The translations under genes were made by a program, and so were the position numbers. Positions 1 to 11,260 of a DNA stretch of 64,000 nucleotides are shown here, piece after piece. The stretch lies in NCBI RefSeq assembly GCF_030035675.1, contig NC_084497.1:29524437-29588436 (forward strand), given 5' to 3'. Numbering within the stretch: the stretch's first letter is position 1; every line of letters begins with the position of its first letter. The notes below the pieces were generated by a model that saw nothing but the letters and a program-made list of their open reading frames with translations, was not told the origin of the DNA and did no database searches. Origin of the DNA: Rhineura floridana (lineage: Eukaryota; Chordata; Lepidosauria; Squamata; Rhineuridae).

Positions 1-1240
1 TAGGTTCCAGAGAGGGCTGCTGTTATGAGGGAAGGCAATTGGCAAGCAACATTTGTCCTTCCAAAAAGCTCTGTGTAAGACTTTAAGTGTCTTCACACTC
101 TATTCCCACAAGAAGAAGTTTGGCCATCTAAGGAATTTATCAGCCTGGCTATGTCTGTGTTTCGTCCCCCCCAGAGACAACATAGCCACAGATGACACAG
201 GACTTCCCTGCAATTTTGGGACCTCTCTCATCAAAACTTGTTGTGCTATTAATAACTGAAAATGAAATCCGGTTTCAGTTGTGGGAAGCTGAAAGGTCTG
301 GGCACCCTCTGGTGGATGGCAACAGAAAGATTCTCTCTCCAGAAAAGAGGCAACACAGAAGGCTGTGCATTTATATTTACAGGAAAATGGACTGATGGGG
401 AGGAATTTTCTGTACTCAGAGCTGCTTCTGACCTGAGGCTGGCTTTTCAGTGCCAGGTCTGTCTAGGAAACTGTGATCCACCTGATGAGATGCCACAAGA
501 GGATCACACATTCTTTGGAAAGAGGACATGTTCATAGCTTCAGCATTTAGGGATGGGTGGATCTGTCAATTTCGGTTTTTCTCAGTTTCTAATTTTTCCA
601 ATTTTAGCTTTGCAGTTCCACATCAGTTTGCAAATTTTGTATATAAAAAAGGCCCTCATGAAAATTCATCAACATTTTAGAGCAGACTTCTCCTAACATA
701 CACATGTTCATGTGAATTTTTTGCTTAATATATACAAGTGTGCAAAGCACTTTCCCGCAATGCAATGCATTTTTGTATGTTATTTTTAGTAATCTGGGCA
801 TTTTTACACACACTTTCCCACAATATCTGCACTTTTGTAAACGTTACTGGGCTGAGGAACTGCACTGCAAAATTCAGAGAAACTTACTTTTTAAGAGATG
901 GCTGTTGTTTCAGTTCTCCTGTTGTTCCACAAAGTGCAGACTAGGTAGGTTTGCCTTTTAATGCAACCTGGATAGAATTTCTTCCCCATCTCTATCAGCG
1001 ATGCAAGGTGGTGGGGGTAACAACGAGCGGCATTGCATCCCATCCAGCGCCCCTTGGTGATATGAAACTACATTATAGGGTTAGAGAAGGAGAACATACT
1101 GGAATGGCTGAAAATAAATTGCTGCCTGGAGGACAAGACAGGGCCTGTCTCCTGACCCGGAAATTCCAGGTACAGAAGCCAAATGGGCTGGCAGCTGAAC
1201 TTTACTTCAGAGCTGGCAATGGGACAATGCTTTAGAAACA

Positions 1241-1428
1241 CAGGAAGAATATAAAAAGCTGCCTCTTATGGAATCAGACCCTTGGTCCATCTAGCTCTGT
1301 ATTGCAGACACTGACTGGCAGCGTCTCTCCATGATTTCAGACAAGAGGCTTTTCCCAGCCACGTGATTGAACCTGGGACCTTCTGCATGCAAAGGAGATG
1401 CTCTGTCACTGAACAATTGTCTTTCTCC
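1241..1428 (-). mobile_element. tRNA-derived SINE (family S1)
   Basis: Reverse orientation: CATCTAGCTCTGTATTG, CTGACTGGCAGC, ATTGAACCTGGGACCTTCTG and CATGCAAAGGAGATGCTCTG, the last two being the complement of the tRNA B and A boxes. A truncated copy follows at 1471-1572. Confidence 0.8.
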
Positions 1429-2460
1429 TAAGATGCCGGTCCTCATGGTGCTGAATGTAGGGATGATATAAAAACATAGGAAGCTGCCGTCTGATGAATC
1501 ACAGCATTGGTCCATCTAGCTCAGTATTGTCTACACTGGCTGGCAGTGGCTCTCCGGGGTTTCAGATGGGGGACCAAGTCGAATAAATCACATGAACCTT
1601 AAGTTGATTAATCTATTGATTAATTTTTTTTAAAAGAGCAATGTTATGCTCTGCTCAGGAGCTACAACCAAGTACGGTCTCCTCACTCCAAAAATCTACC
1701 ACTACACCGCTAATTGTGTGACTATAGTTTTCCTTTCTTTGTAGTGATGGGATGGAAGAAGAGGACCAGGATTCAAAGCTGTGAAGTTTGTTGAGTGGAT
1801 TTGGGTCACTATCTCTCAACCTAATCTACTTTACAAGGTTGTGGAGAGGATAAAATAGGGGCAGAACCTTGACATATGGCAACCTGCACTCCTGAAAAGC
1901 AAGATACAAACATACAGGGGCAATTATCCCAATGAGAAAGCCTGCTTGGGTGAGGCTTTAGGGATGTGGTGATAAATGTACATGAAGAGAGAGAGAGAGA
2001 GTGTTTTCCAGGCAGCCATTGCCAGCCTCAGCACTTGGAGAGCTCTCTGGCACAGGATCTCAGCAGAGTCACTTAACCTGAAAGAGGTGGGGCACCCAAG
2101 GTAAGACTCTCTCACACTGCCTGGGATCTTTCTGGGTGCTCCGTGCTAAGCCAGAGACACCCTCGGACTGTCATCCATCTAGGCCAGGCAGAAGGCTACT
2201 GGCCAATTTCTGGTGGGATACCTATTGTTTAACAGTTGCTAGGATCCTTGGGGGGGGACCAAAAGGTGGTGGTGGGACTCAGACTTTGCCTGCAGAAGGT
2301 CCCACATTTAATCCCCAACATCTCCATAGGCATCTTTTTCAGCCCAAGGGCCGAATTCCCTTCTGAACAGCCTTCTGGGGGCCACATGCCAGTGGTGGGC
2401 TGGGCCAGAGGCAAAGGTGGGCAAAGCAACGAGTGCCAATTTTACCTTTGTGCAATAGTT

Positions 2461-2647
2461 GGTCACATCCACACACCATATGTTTTAAGCACATCTGATG
2501 CGCATGGCTTCTCCCCAAAGAATCCTGGGAGCTGTAGTTTAGCTACAGGTGCTGGGAATGATTGCTGTGCGAGGGGCAAGCCACAGTTCCCAGGATTCTT
2601 TGGGGAAAGCCATGTGCTTTAAACGTGGATGTGGCATGGATGTGACC
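2461..2647. mobile_element. Palindromic MITE, family A
   Basis: Ends are inverted GGTCACATCCA and TGGATGTGACC. Internal arms CCCCAAAGAATCCTGGGAGC and CCCAGGATTCTTTGGGG complement one another, so the single strand folds into a long hairpin. The same family recurs elsewhere in the window. Confidence 0.75.
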
Positions 2648-3514
2648 TAGGTTACCACATAAAGAGTCCTGGAGGGCTGCATTTGGGCCCCGGGCCTGAG
2701 GACAAGATAGCACCTAATGAGAAACATCCTTCTCTGCCTAGGGGCCTAGAGAGCTGCTGCCTGTCAGAGTAGACAGTATTGGACTAAAAGGTCTGACCTG
2801 GGAAAAAGCACTTCTTATGTTCTTAAGCTCTGTAAATTTAAGATGGGGATACTAGGGTAGGATAAGACTGAAACCAGCCCAGTCTAAGCAATTCTGTCGA
2901 ACTAAATTTAGTTCATTCAGGTATAGCCCAGGTAAGATGAAAAACAGAAGCCAAATTTGGGCTCATGTTACAAGCTGAGCATAATACTCAAGACACACCC
3001 ACAAGAAGCCTTTAGCAACTGAACAAGTTAAGACAGATCCAACAGTAACAGGGGCAACCTAGTAATTATTTTTAAGGTAGCTAAAGAGTCCGAGATATTT
3101 ATGAGAGCGTCGCTTTTCACCACCCCTTTTTCAAACCACGAGGATATTTCAGTCTGGAGACAAAGGCACCCTCTAATCCTATCACCTTCCATTTTGTTAT
3201 TTCTTGCTTTTGATTGGCTACAGTTCAGATACCTCTTGACTGTAGGCCCATGTAGGCATTGGTCGTGCTGCTGTGATGTTATAGAACACTCACATTCCAG
3301 CTGCTCGGGTCGAAAGCATCTCCACTAGAACAATGACAAACAGTGCAACTTCTGTGAGAGAAGTGAGTGATCAGGTTGACTGGAAGGGAAAAAAACAAGA
3401 TTTGTAAGAACTAGATGTACTGTTTTTTATTATACATCTGATTCCAGAATGTGGTTCTAGGGAATTCCTGCATTTATTTTGCCCTCTATATTATTTAACA
3501 GCTACTTCAGGGAT

Positions 3515-3725
3515 GAGGAACCTGTGGCCCACCCAGAGTTGCTGGACTCCAACTCCCATCATACCTGACCATTGGCCATGCTGGCTGGGGCTGATGAGGG
3601 TTGAAGTCGGACAACATCTGGAGAGCCACAGGTCACCTGTCCATGAACTAGACCATCACTTGCCTTTACTACCCCCCCAGGTGCCTCCATCATTGCCTTC
3701 ATTTAATGCAATTAAATTGGTTATT
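3515..3725 (+). repeat. Palindromic MITE family B with linked spacer unit
   Basis: The palindrome GACTCCAACTCCCATCAT / CATGCTGGCTGGGGCTGATG is followed by the spacer TAGACCATCACTTGCCTTTA and CTCCATCATTGCC. The same palindrome-plus-spacer unit recurs at 45030-46060 and 53850-54130. Confidence 0.7.
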
Positions 3726-3730
3726 CATTC

Positions 3731-3895
3731 TCATAGAATTATAGAATCATAGAGTGGGAAGGGGCCTATAAATCCATTGAGTCCAACCCCCTGCTCAATG
3801 CAGGAATCCAGATTAAAGCATCTCCGACAGGTGGCTGTCCAGCGACTTCTTGAATGCCTCCAGTGTTGGACAGCCTGCCACCTCCCTAGGTTCTG
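3731..3895 (-). mobile_element. CR1 LINE 3' end
   Basis: ATAGAATTATAGAATCATAG followed by GGAAGGGGCCTATAAATCCA and GTCCAACCCCCTGCTCAATG is the reverse complement of the CR1 3' terminus, whose tail is ATTCTATGAT repeats in sauropsids. Confidence 0.8.
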
Positions 3896-3967
3896 ATTTA
3901 TTTCACTCATTCATTCTGATTTGTTTGCAGGTTAGATCCACATCATATATTTACAGCACATTCAATA

Positions 3968-4214
3968 CAGTAGGGCCCTGCTTTACAGCACTTCGCTTTA
4001 CAGCGATTCGCTAATGCAGCGGCTTTCAATTAGGGAAAGTCCCCGCATTAAGGCGCTTGTTCCTTTTTATGGTGTTTTTTCCCCATCGCGCGCCATTTTG
4101 ATGTCATTTTCGCGCGATGCGTCCCATTATCGTCAATGGGTTTCGCTTTACGGAGATTTCCGCTTTACAGTGGGGGTCCGGAACAGAACCCGCCATATGA
4201 ACGGGGCCCTACTG
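3968..4214. mobile_element. Tc1/mariner (Tigger-like) non-autonomous MITE
   Basis: 247 bp bounded by inverted ends CAGTAGGGCCC and GGGCCCTACTG, each flanked by a TA target duplication (3966-3967 and 4215-4216). The interior is CpG-rich (TCGCGCGCC, TTTCGCGCGATGCG) with repeats of CGCTTTAC. It has no coding capacity. The TA duplication and the ends fit the pogo/Tigger group. Confidence 0.85.
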
Positions 4215-4663
4215 TACACATTTAATTTAAAGCACATAACTTCCCCCAAAGAATTCTGGGAACGGTGACTTCCCCCTGACAGTTAATCCCTTGGTTAAGA
4301 ATTATCCACAGCAGACAAAAAGTGCAGGCAATCAGATTGGCTGTTTTTAAAAAGAATCACCATCATCAAAAGCAACGATAACATTTTTTTTCTAAACAGT
4401 ATGTTTTTTAACCCTTTTTATTTAAGATGTTTTTAAAGCGTTTTTAAAGAATGTTTAAAGTTGTTTTGTTTTAATGTATTTTAAGGTCTGTTTTTATGAT
4501 GTTTTAAAGTGTTTTTACTGCTTTAGTTTGCCGCCCTGGGCTGCTGCTGGGAGGAAGGGCGGAATATAAATTAAATAATAAATAAATAAATAAACATTCA
4601 CACTTTTCTGAAGAAGCTTTCTGGTGAGGTCAAAAGCTTGCTCACTTTTTTCTATGGCTGTGT

Positions 4664-4808
4664 GTGCTCCATACATTTAAAGTGCATAAGCATATGACTT
4701 CCCTCAAAGAATCCTGGGAACTGTAGTTTGCTAAGGGTACTGGCAATTGTCCCAGGATTCTCTGGGGGAAGCCATACACTCCAAATGTGCTTGAAATGTA
4801 TGGTTTGT
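4664..4808. mobile_element. Palindromic MITE, family A
   Basis: Arms CATACATTTAAAGTGC with AAGAATCCTGGGAACTG, and CCCAGGATTCTCTGGGGG. A further partial copy lies just left, at about 4225-4270. Confidence 0.65.
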
Positions 4809-4964
4809 ATCTGACTTTGTAGATTTGCCCTAACAGAGTCTTGTGCTACTGAAAAATTTTCTGCACCACAAAACAATTAGATACATGATTGATGCCCCTT
4901 CTGACCAACTGATGATCCGCTGGCTTTTCATTATAGATTAATCCCAGAGCTTGGAAAAGTTACT

Positions 4965-5062
4965 TTTTTGAACTACAACTCCCATCAGCCCAATCCAGTG
5001 GACATGCTAGCTGGGGCTGATGGGAGCTGTAGTTTAAAAAATGTAACTTTTCCAAACTCTGA
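4965..5062. mobile_element. Palindromic MITE, family B
   Basis: GGAAAAGTTACTTTTTTGAA and ACTACAACTCCCATCAGCCC are mirrored by GGGCTGATGGGAGCTGTAGT and ATGTAACTTTTCCAAACTC, a near-perfect hairpin. Confidence 0.75.
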
Positions 5063-5449
5063 TTGTAATCTGTGTAATCTGAAACTTTACTTGCCTTTGG
5101 GGGGGGTCACTTTTAAGTTTGTCCTCATAAAAGTGTCATTGGGCTGCTGTTGCTTAAAAGCGACCTGCGCAAAATGATGACATTTTCTAGCCCCCTCTCC
5201 ATTGCTGTAAATTGGCTGTCTTGTGTTTGCAGATGAATCCTGTGCAGTCCAAAAGCTCACATGCTTCTTGAGTCCTTCCAAAAACTGCAAGCACGTTAAA
5301 AACACACACACCCCAAAAAACCCCAAAATCCCTCCTTGAAGTCATCCAGACCTTAAGGTGGAGCTGTGCTAATACAGCTAGCCTCTTTGGGGTAGCTTTT
5401 TTTCCCTCTCTTCCCCCACCTTCTTAGCCTTTTCTTCCTTTCCTGTCCA

Positions 5450-8400
5450 TGCATGCGTTTCTTGTTTTGTAATGTACAATATACTGGCGGTTCATATTTA
5501 TATTTTAAGTGTAACTGGTGGGTGGGCTCAAAGAGAAGACGCCCCCCCTTCCACAGGAAGTAGTCCAAAACATTTTAAAAAATGAATTTCTTTAAGTTCT
5601 TTCTTTAATACTTTAATAATATATATATATATATTAAAAATCATTTGAAGCTGGCCACTCATTGCAACCGTGCTTGAAAATTTGGTCCTAATTACGATTG
5701 CAAGAGGGTGAAAGTTGCGTGAGTGAGCGTTTCTTTTTTTTTGTTAGATGGGGGGGAGTAACGAGGGGATGAATTTTAAAAAAGGGGCAGGAAGGCGGAT
5801 CCACGTGGTTTAATCGGAGACAGACAGAGATCCCATTGTTCACAATCAATAAAAAAAAAGGAGACAGACGGGGGGGGGGAAGGAGACCGGGGGGGCATGG
5901 AAAAAATCGTCACCTGGATTCAGAAATAACCCATCGGCATCCTTTTATCAAAAAGGGTAGGGGGGAAAAGAAGAAAACGACTTTTGGGACTCAGGAACGC
6001 TAAAGTTTGTTACGGTTTTTTTCCGATTTTGCAAACCAGCAAAAAAAGGGGGGGAGGAAAGCAGGTGTTTGAAGGTACGGGGCAGGAGAGGATTGTTTGG
6101 GGAAGCTCTTTTCCCCCTCTTTTCTTGCAAAGGCCAAGTCCAAAAGAAAAAAGTGGGGTGGGGGAGGAAATAAGATTTTTTGCACCGCCTGGAAGAAAAG
6201 CGCACATTGGAGGGGGGTGGGGAGGGGGAAGAAAGCGGATTTAGTTGCATTTTGTGCAGTCACGGGCTTTTTAAAAAGCAGGAAGGACGCTCAGAATCAG
6301 GTCGGGTTACCAAGATTATTTTTAAAAAAAATCTTTTGCATTTTAGAGGGATTTCCCTCTCCCCCCCAAAAAGGGTGTGAAGCGTGTACTTTTCTTAAGA
6401 GTTTGGAAGCTGATTTTTTTTGCGGTTAAAATAATTCTGTTTGGGGACAAATCGTAGGGAGGGGGGAGAATAAGTCCCCCCTTGACTTTACTATCCATCC
6501 GTTTTGTGTTGCAATACTCTTGTGTTCTGTATGGTTGTGCGTTTTGGAAGGGAAGGGGGTGAGTTGATCTGCTTTGCTATTGTTTGAGCTTTAAAGGCCC
6601 ACTGATTTTTTATTTTATTTTTAACTGCTTGTTAATGCATTGATGGGGAAGAAGATTTTCCCCCACACAGCCCCCTTTGTTCTGTTCTCGGTGCATTGGA
6701 GGGAGCAGAAGGAAACTACAAAAATCTGGGTTTCAGTCACATGAAAGTTGTGTGCTTTAGACTCGATACTTGTTTCTGGGGTGGGGGGATCTCTCCGGCT
6801 TGGAGGAACCCCTTTCCCCATTCATTGCATTACTGGTTTTGTGAAATCTGGTGTGTTTTGTGCGTGCAGTTCATTTTAATTCTTAATTTTCCAAATTTGC
6901 CGGGGGGCTTTATAAGTAACAAGCCTTCAGATAGTGTGAAAGAAGCTTTCTGGGGAAAGATACCTTCTTTCGATTTTTTTTTTTTTGTAAGAAAGTGTAT
7001 ATATTGGGGAGGGGGGCGTATATTTAGTTCACCAAAGGGGTCAGTCTTTTCAGGAGGGGCGTATTCAACGAGGCAGGGTCTTTCCCCCTTCCATTACATG
7101 GTGGCGGTTGTGGGTCCAAGCAAACTCCATTTTAATGCGTGGGGCTCGACTTACAGGGTTGCGGGGGGTGCCCTCGATTTTGAAGGGGGTGCTGAGGCAG
7201 CAAAAAGAAGTTGGGAAGTTATCCTAACCTGAGGGTCAGATTGGGGGCTGTTAGTTTAATTGCATAGGGGGCTGGCCTCCTCCAATTATTTTTTTGCAGT
7301 AGTGGGTTATTTGAGGGGGGATTCCTTCTCCATTTAATTGTTAGATTAGGGGGTCCTTAGCTTTCCTGATGCTTGGATTGATGTGGTCCTCCCCCCCCAA
7401 AAAAACTCATTTTCGTGTATGGGGGCACGCATGAGCCTTTTTTAATATTTGTAAGCAATGGTTTGTCCATCCCACAGAAAACTTTTATTTTATTTTAATA
7501 CGGCTTGCTCTCTACCTCCCCAAAAACCTTTTATTTGGGGGGGGGAGAAGAAAAGTTGACGGTGGAAATTGTAAGGGGTAAACTGCCCCCTTCTTTTCCA
7601 TCCATAGAGATCCGAATATATGTTGTTGCACCCCTAAAACTATAGGGTCAAAAATGGAAGGGGAAATCCATGGGTTGTAGGGGGCGCTAGTTGTGTTTGC
7701 ATGCTTTAGCCCCAGATTCTTGGGGGGGGATTGGAGGTAACCCCGTGCAATGTAATGAAACCAATATTTTTAATAATGTTATTTGTTGTTTAATTTTTGT
7801 AAATTGTATTGTTTTATTGATGTATTTTTATATTTGTGTTTTTCTTGTAAGCCGCCTTGAGGGCCTTTTGGCCAATAATAATAATAATATGGTTTTATTT
7901 AGAGGGGGTTCTCTCTTGCATAAGGCCTAGGTTGTGAATGTCCCCATTCCCACATGTGCTGAACTCTGGTTCTGTGACTCGGGGGGGGGCAATATGGTTG
8001 TGTGAAAGGGAATTTCCTGCCCCACATCTTAATATGGGGGGGTAGTGAGGGGAGTGTTGCCCCTTCCCTAATTTAACACACATTAGGGGATACAATGGGA
8101 ATTTTCTCCCCACTGACCCACTATTTTGTCATGGGCATTATTCCCCCCTTATTTTTATTGGGGCGGGTATTACCCTTGAAATCTTTTAGGGAATATTGCT
8201 CACCCCACTTTTTTTGTAGGGTAGGGATGTTTTATCAATTGTGGCTAAGTTATTGGGGCTGGCCAGTTTTATTTTCTTTTATGGCCTATGGGCCTGTGGG
8301 GTGACGTCCTCACAGAGAAGGGTTGAAAGAGCCCCCCCTGGCAAAAAAACCCCTTATTTTTGTGGGGTCTGTAGGCACCCCCTTTCATTCAGGGGGGCTA

Positions 8401-9387
8401 TTCCTTACCCTGCACACACGAAGTTTGGCTTCAGGAACGGGGGGGGGAGCTGCTATAGGGCTCCTGCCCTTGCCCCCTAATTTTTGTGGAAAACACATTG
8501 AGAGGTTGTCATTCATGGAGTTTTGAGGGCGTTCCCCTCAGTTTCCCCATTCGGGACCAACTTGCTGGTTGCCCCCCTCTTTTCCTGCCTGTAATTTCTC
8601 CTCAGAAACCTCACTTACTTCTGAGGCGGAGCCCCTTTCCCTCCAATTTGGGGAGGGGCTTTCTGTGAGGGAAGGGATGGGATTATGTGGCTGATTGGCC
8701 TGGAGGGGGAGGGGGCAAATCATAAGGCTGGAGGGGGGGTCCCCCCTCTCCTGGCCCCACTTTCCTATGGAATTGGGGGGGGGTACTTACCTTTGTGCAG
8801 TAATTTGTGGGTCAGTTTGCCTTCATGCCTCTCAAGTATGGGGGGGCAGAGATCATAATGCCTCTTCATTATAAAACTGGCCTCTTACGATATTTTTAAT
8901 TTTGCATTTCTTTTATGCTTTGGGTGGTTTTCTGAGACACACACCCCATTTTATTTTCGAGTGATTTGTTTCATTTTTCTTTCAATAACTCGAACTTTTT
9001 TCCTTTTGCGTCCCCTTCATTGTGTTGAGGGAGGATGAATTTGTTTTATTTTCCATTTTGGGGAGGGAGGCCGGGAGCTTCGATCCCATCAACCCACCCC
9101 ATTTCATAATAAATGATATTTCTTTTTAGTTCGTTTATTTTGGGGGGAGGGAATTGTCTACCACAGTTTCATTTTTTAAAAAGATCAAAATGGTTTGTTG
9201 CTGTGATATTTACAAATATAAATAAATAAATGAGTTTTATCATCCCTGCCCCCCTAAAACATTCCACCTCTTACTGATATTTTATCAATCCCCCCTCCAA
9301 TTTAGATTTTATCATTCTGTTTTATTGTGAGAATATTATTGTTGTTGTTATTATTATTATTTCTACTCTTCTGTGCCTTCTTATATA
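5450..9387 (+). other. Repeat-poor, G-run-rich stretch; likely RCC2 promoter / first-intron region
   Basis: For nearly 4 kb no SINE, LINE or MITE can be recognised, unlike the rest of the window. Runs of six or more G on the + strand recur dozens of times, with interspersed T runs and fewer C runs. CpG dinucleotides are enriched at about 5670-6330, which also holds a CACGTG E-box near 5801. RCC2 in other vertebrates has a non-coding first exon, so the start site probably lies here. I could not define its exon or donor. Open frames in this stretch are low-complexity products of the base runs. Confidence 0.4.
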
Positions 9388-9394
9388 AATGGAA

Positions 9395-9605
9395 ATATAC
9401 TGCCTCCAAGTCGCTCCCGACTTATGGCGACCCCGTGAATAGGGTTTTCATGGTAAGCGGCATTCAGAGGGGGTTCACCATTGCCTTCCTCTGAGGCTGA
9501 GAGGCAGTGACTGGCCCGAGGTCACCCAGGGAGCTTCATGGCTCTGTGGGGATTCGAACCCTGGTCTCCCAGGTCGTAGTCCAGCACCTTAACCACTACG
9601 CATAT
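9395..9605 (-). mobile_element. tRNA-derived SINE (family S2 variant)
   Basis: Reversed head AGTCCAGCACCTTAACCACT and GATTCGAACCCTGGTCTCCC, with body CTTATGGCGACCCCGTGAAT and GGGGGTTCACCATTGCCTTCC. A close copy lies at 58250-58480. Confidence 0.8.
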
Positions 9606-9889
9606 CTTTGTATGTGTTTTAGGATTCATAATCTATTGGGGCATTGTGGGGGGCTTGGCCCCCTGACTCCCAGGGTTGTTTTGTTTTTTAAGGAGGGAGA
9701 GAAGAGATCCCCCCCCATTTTTTAGAGTGATATCTAACATTAGTTAGGGGTGACCCATTAAAATCAGTGAGCTGCCTCCAACTATGTCTTGCTCACAATA
9801 GACCCATTGAAACAAATTGGGCTGTTAATATTGTCAATAAATTTCAGTGGGTCTGCTCTGACTAGGACATAATTCGACGTCATCCTTAT

Positions 9890-10195
9890 TTATTTATTGA
9901 ATTTCTTAGTCGCCCATCTGGCTGGCTATCCAGCCACTCTGGGCGATGTACAAAATAAGCATACAGATACAATAAACATTAAAAATCTGGACACGAAGAT
10001 AATAAATTCTAGCCCACCCCAAAAGCCTGCCTGAAGAGCCAGGTCTTCACGGCCCGGCAGAAACTCAGTATAGAGGGGGCATGGCGGAGATCATTTGGGA
10101 GGGAGTTCCACAGGGTGGGGGCTGTTTCGACTGGTGGGATAGAGAGAAGGTCTTTTGAGGCTGAACTTGTTGGATGGCATAGCTGATGATGCTGG
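9890..10195 (-). mobile_element. LINE-like 3' region, reverse orientation
   Basis: TATTTATTGAATTTCTTAGT and GGGCGATGTACAAAATAAGC lead into AAGAGCCAGGTCTTCACGGC and GGGAGTTCCACAGGGTGGGG, the reverse of the LKTWLFR and LWNSLP signatures of the L2-type LINE ends. Similar decayed copies lie at about 13670-14010, 14030-14470, 25455-25860, 55170-55440 and 55735-55930. Confidence 0.6.
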
Positions 10196-10524
10196 AGTCG
10201 CTCCTTCAGATATCCTTACTCTTTCACATTTTGGGGGCGGGCGGAATTGGAGAGGCTAAGATTAAATGTTTCATATTCAGCTCATTTTTGTGAGTCTGTG
10301 TTAGGGGGTTCTTCCCCCCCCCAATTTTTCATCTGTGCCCTTTTTTCCCCCCTATACATGCCTACTTGTTGCAGCCTAAATGATGATAACTTGGGGAGCA
10401 GGGAGAGAGCTGAGTTTGCACGTTTGCCTTTTTGGGAGGCGGTTATTTTGTGGGTTTTTTTATGGGGGTCTGTGTCCTTCCCCCCAACTCAGTTGTCTCC
10501 CATTCCTTTTTATGCATCTATTAT

Positions 10525-10685
10525 TATTAATAATATTAATTAAATGTATATCCTGCCCTTCCTCCCAGTAGGAGCCCAGGGCGGCAAACAAAACACCAAA
10601 ACACTCTAAAATGTCATATCAGCAGATTTTAAAATATATTAAAACAAAACATCTTTAAAACAAAGCTTTAAAAACACCCTAAGAA
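10525..10685 (-). repeat. Interspersed repeat family E
   Basis: TATATCCTGCCCTTCCTCCC, then AGGAGCCCAGGGCGGCAAAC and AAAACAAAGC-rich DNA. Other reversed copies lie at 18915-18975, 21620-21745, 27530-27640, 38800-38910, 39210-39370 and 59365-59480. Forward copies lie at 4390-4595, 37985-38130, 48155-48265 and 49585-49650. Class not known to me; probably the 3' tail of a non-LTR element. Confidence 0.65.
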
Positions 10686-10858
10686 GCAAGTCTAACGCAG
10701 ACGCCTCAACCTCCATAAAATGATGCCTTGCATTGGGGGGGGCTGGGAGCAATGTAGTGCCCCCCCAATTACTTTCTTCCTCCCTGCTGCAATCCCCTTC
10801 AGCGATGCACCTCTGTCTCTGTCCTTTAATTACTTTTCTCCCCCTTTTTTTTCCCCAG

Positions 10859-11260
10859 GTGAGAAGATCCAAGAGGGGACAGAGGGGGGCCAACGAGAGG
10901 ATGCCCAGGCGGAAAGCAACACGGGCGGCCTCCTCAGCAGCCTGGGATGGCAACGGCACTGGCACCGCTCGCAAGCGGCCTGCCTTGCCTCGGGGGGCAC
11001 CTCTGGCAGCCAAGAAGAAAAGCTGCGATGGAGGCGGCAACAGCAGCAGCAACGGAGGAGAGGGCAGCAGCGGTGATGAGCACGATGGGCTGGCATTGCC
11101 TCCCCCCATGGCCACCCCCACAGCAGCAGGAGGAGGGGGCAAGAAAACAGGACGGGCCGGAGGAGGGCGGGGGGGCGGGGAGCACCAGCCCCCCCAGAAC
11201 CAGCAGTCCCCCCAGAACGCCGTGGTGGTCAGCGAACCAGAACACAGCAAGGAGCGCATT
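10859..11260 (+). CDS. RCC2: RCC2 first coding exon (exon 2; 5' UTR 10859-10900, coding 10901-11260)
   Basis: A pyrimidine tract ending in CAG at 10856-10858 precedes the exon and GTAAGG follows at 11261. ATG at 10901 begins MPRRKATRAAS, matching human MPRKKA. No other ATG lies between the acceptor and 10901, so this start is the natural one. The exon encodes residues 1-120 and ends in phase 0 after the conserved EPEHSKERI. It is Gly/Ser/Ala-rich with basic clusters, and its GC-rich, repetitive DNA leaves long open shadow frames on both strands. Confidence 0.93.

Larger units (their letters stand above)
1..3514. other. Left flank: no gene recognised
   Basis: Apart from the SINEs and the MITE listed, nothing is recognised. 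An AT-rich stretch at about 541-900 (GGATGGGTGGATCTGTCAAT onward) has the look of an old interspersed repeat but has no second copy here. Open frames are short and unrelated to known proteins. Confidence 0.5.

Noticed and set aside
6696-7232. 178-codon + strand frame
   Set aside because: Phe/Gly/Trp-rich translation of G and T runs, no conserved motif.
5948-8726. Several overlapping open frames of 60-110 codons on both strands
   Set aside because: They consist of Gly, Pro, Phe and Lys stretches produced by homopolymer runs; no protein similarity and no splice context.
10639-11259. 206-codon open frame on the reverse strand
   Set aside because: Antisense shadow of the GC-rich RCC2 exon 2; Pro/Leu/Cys-rich low complexity with no family resemblance.
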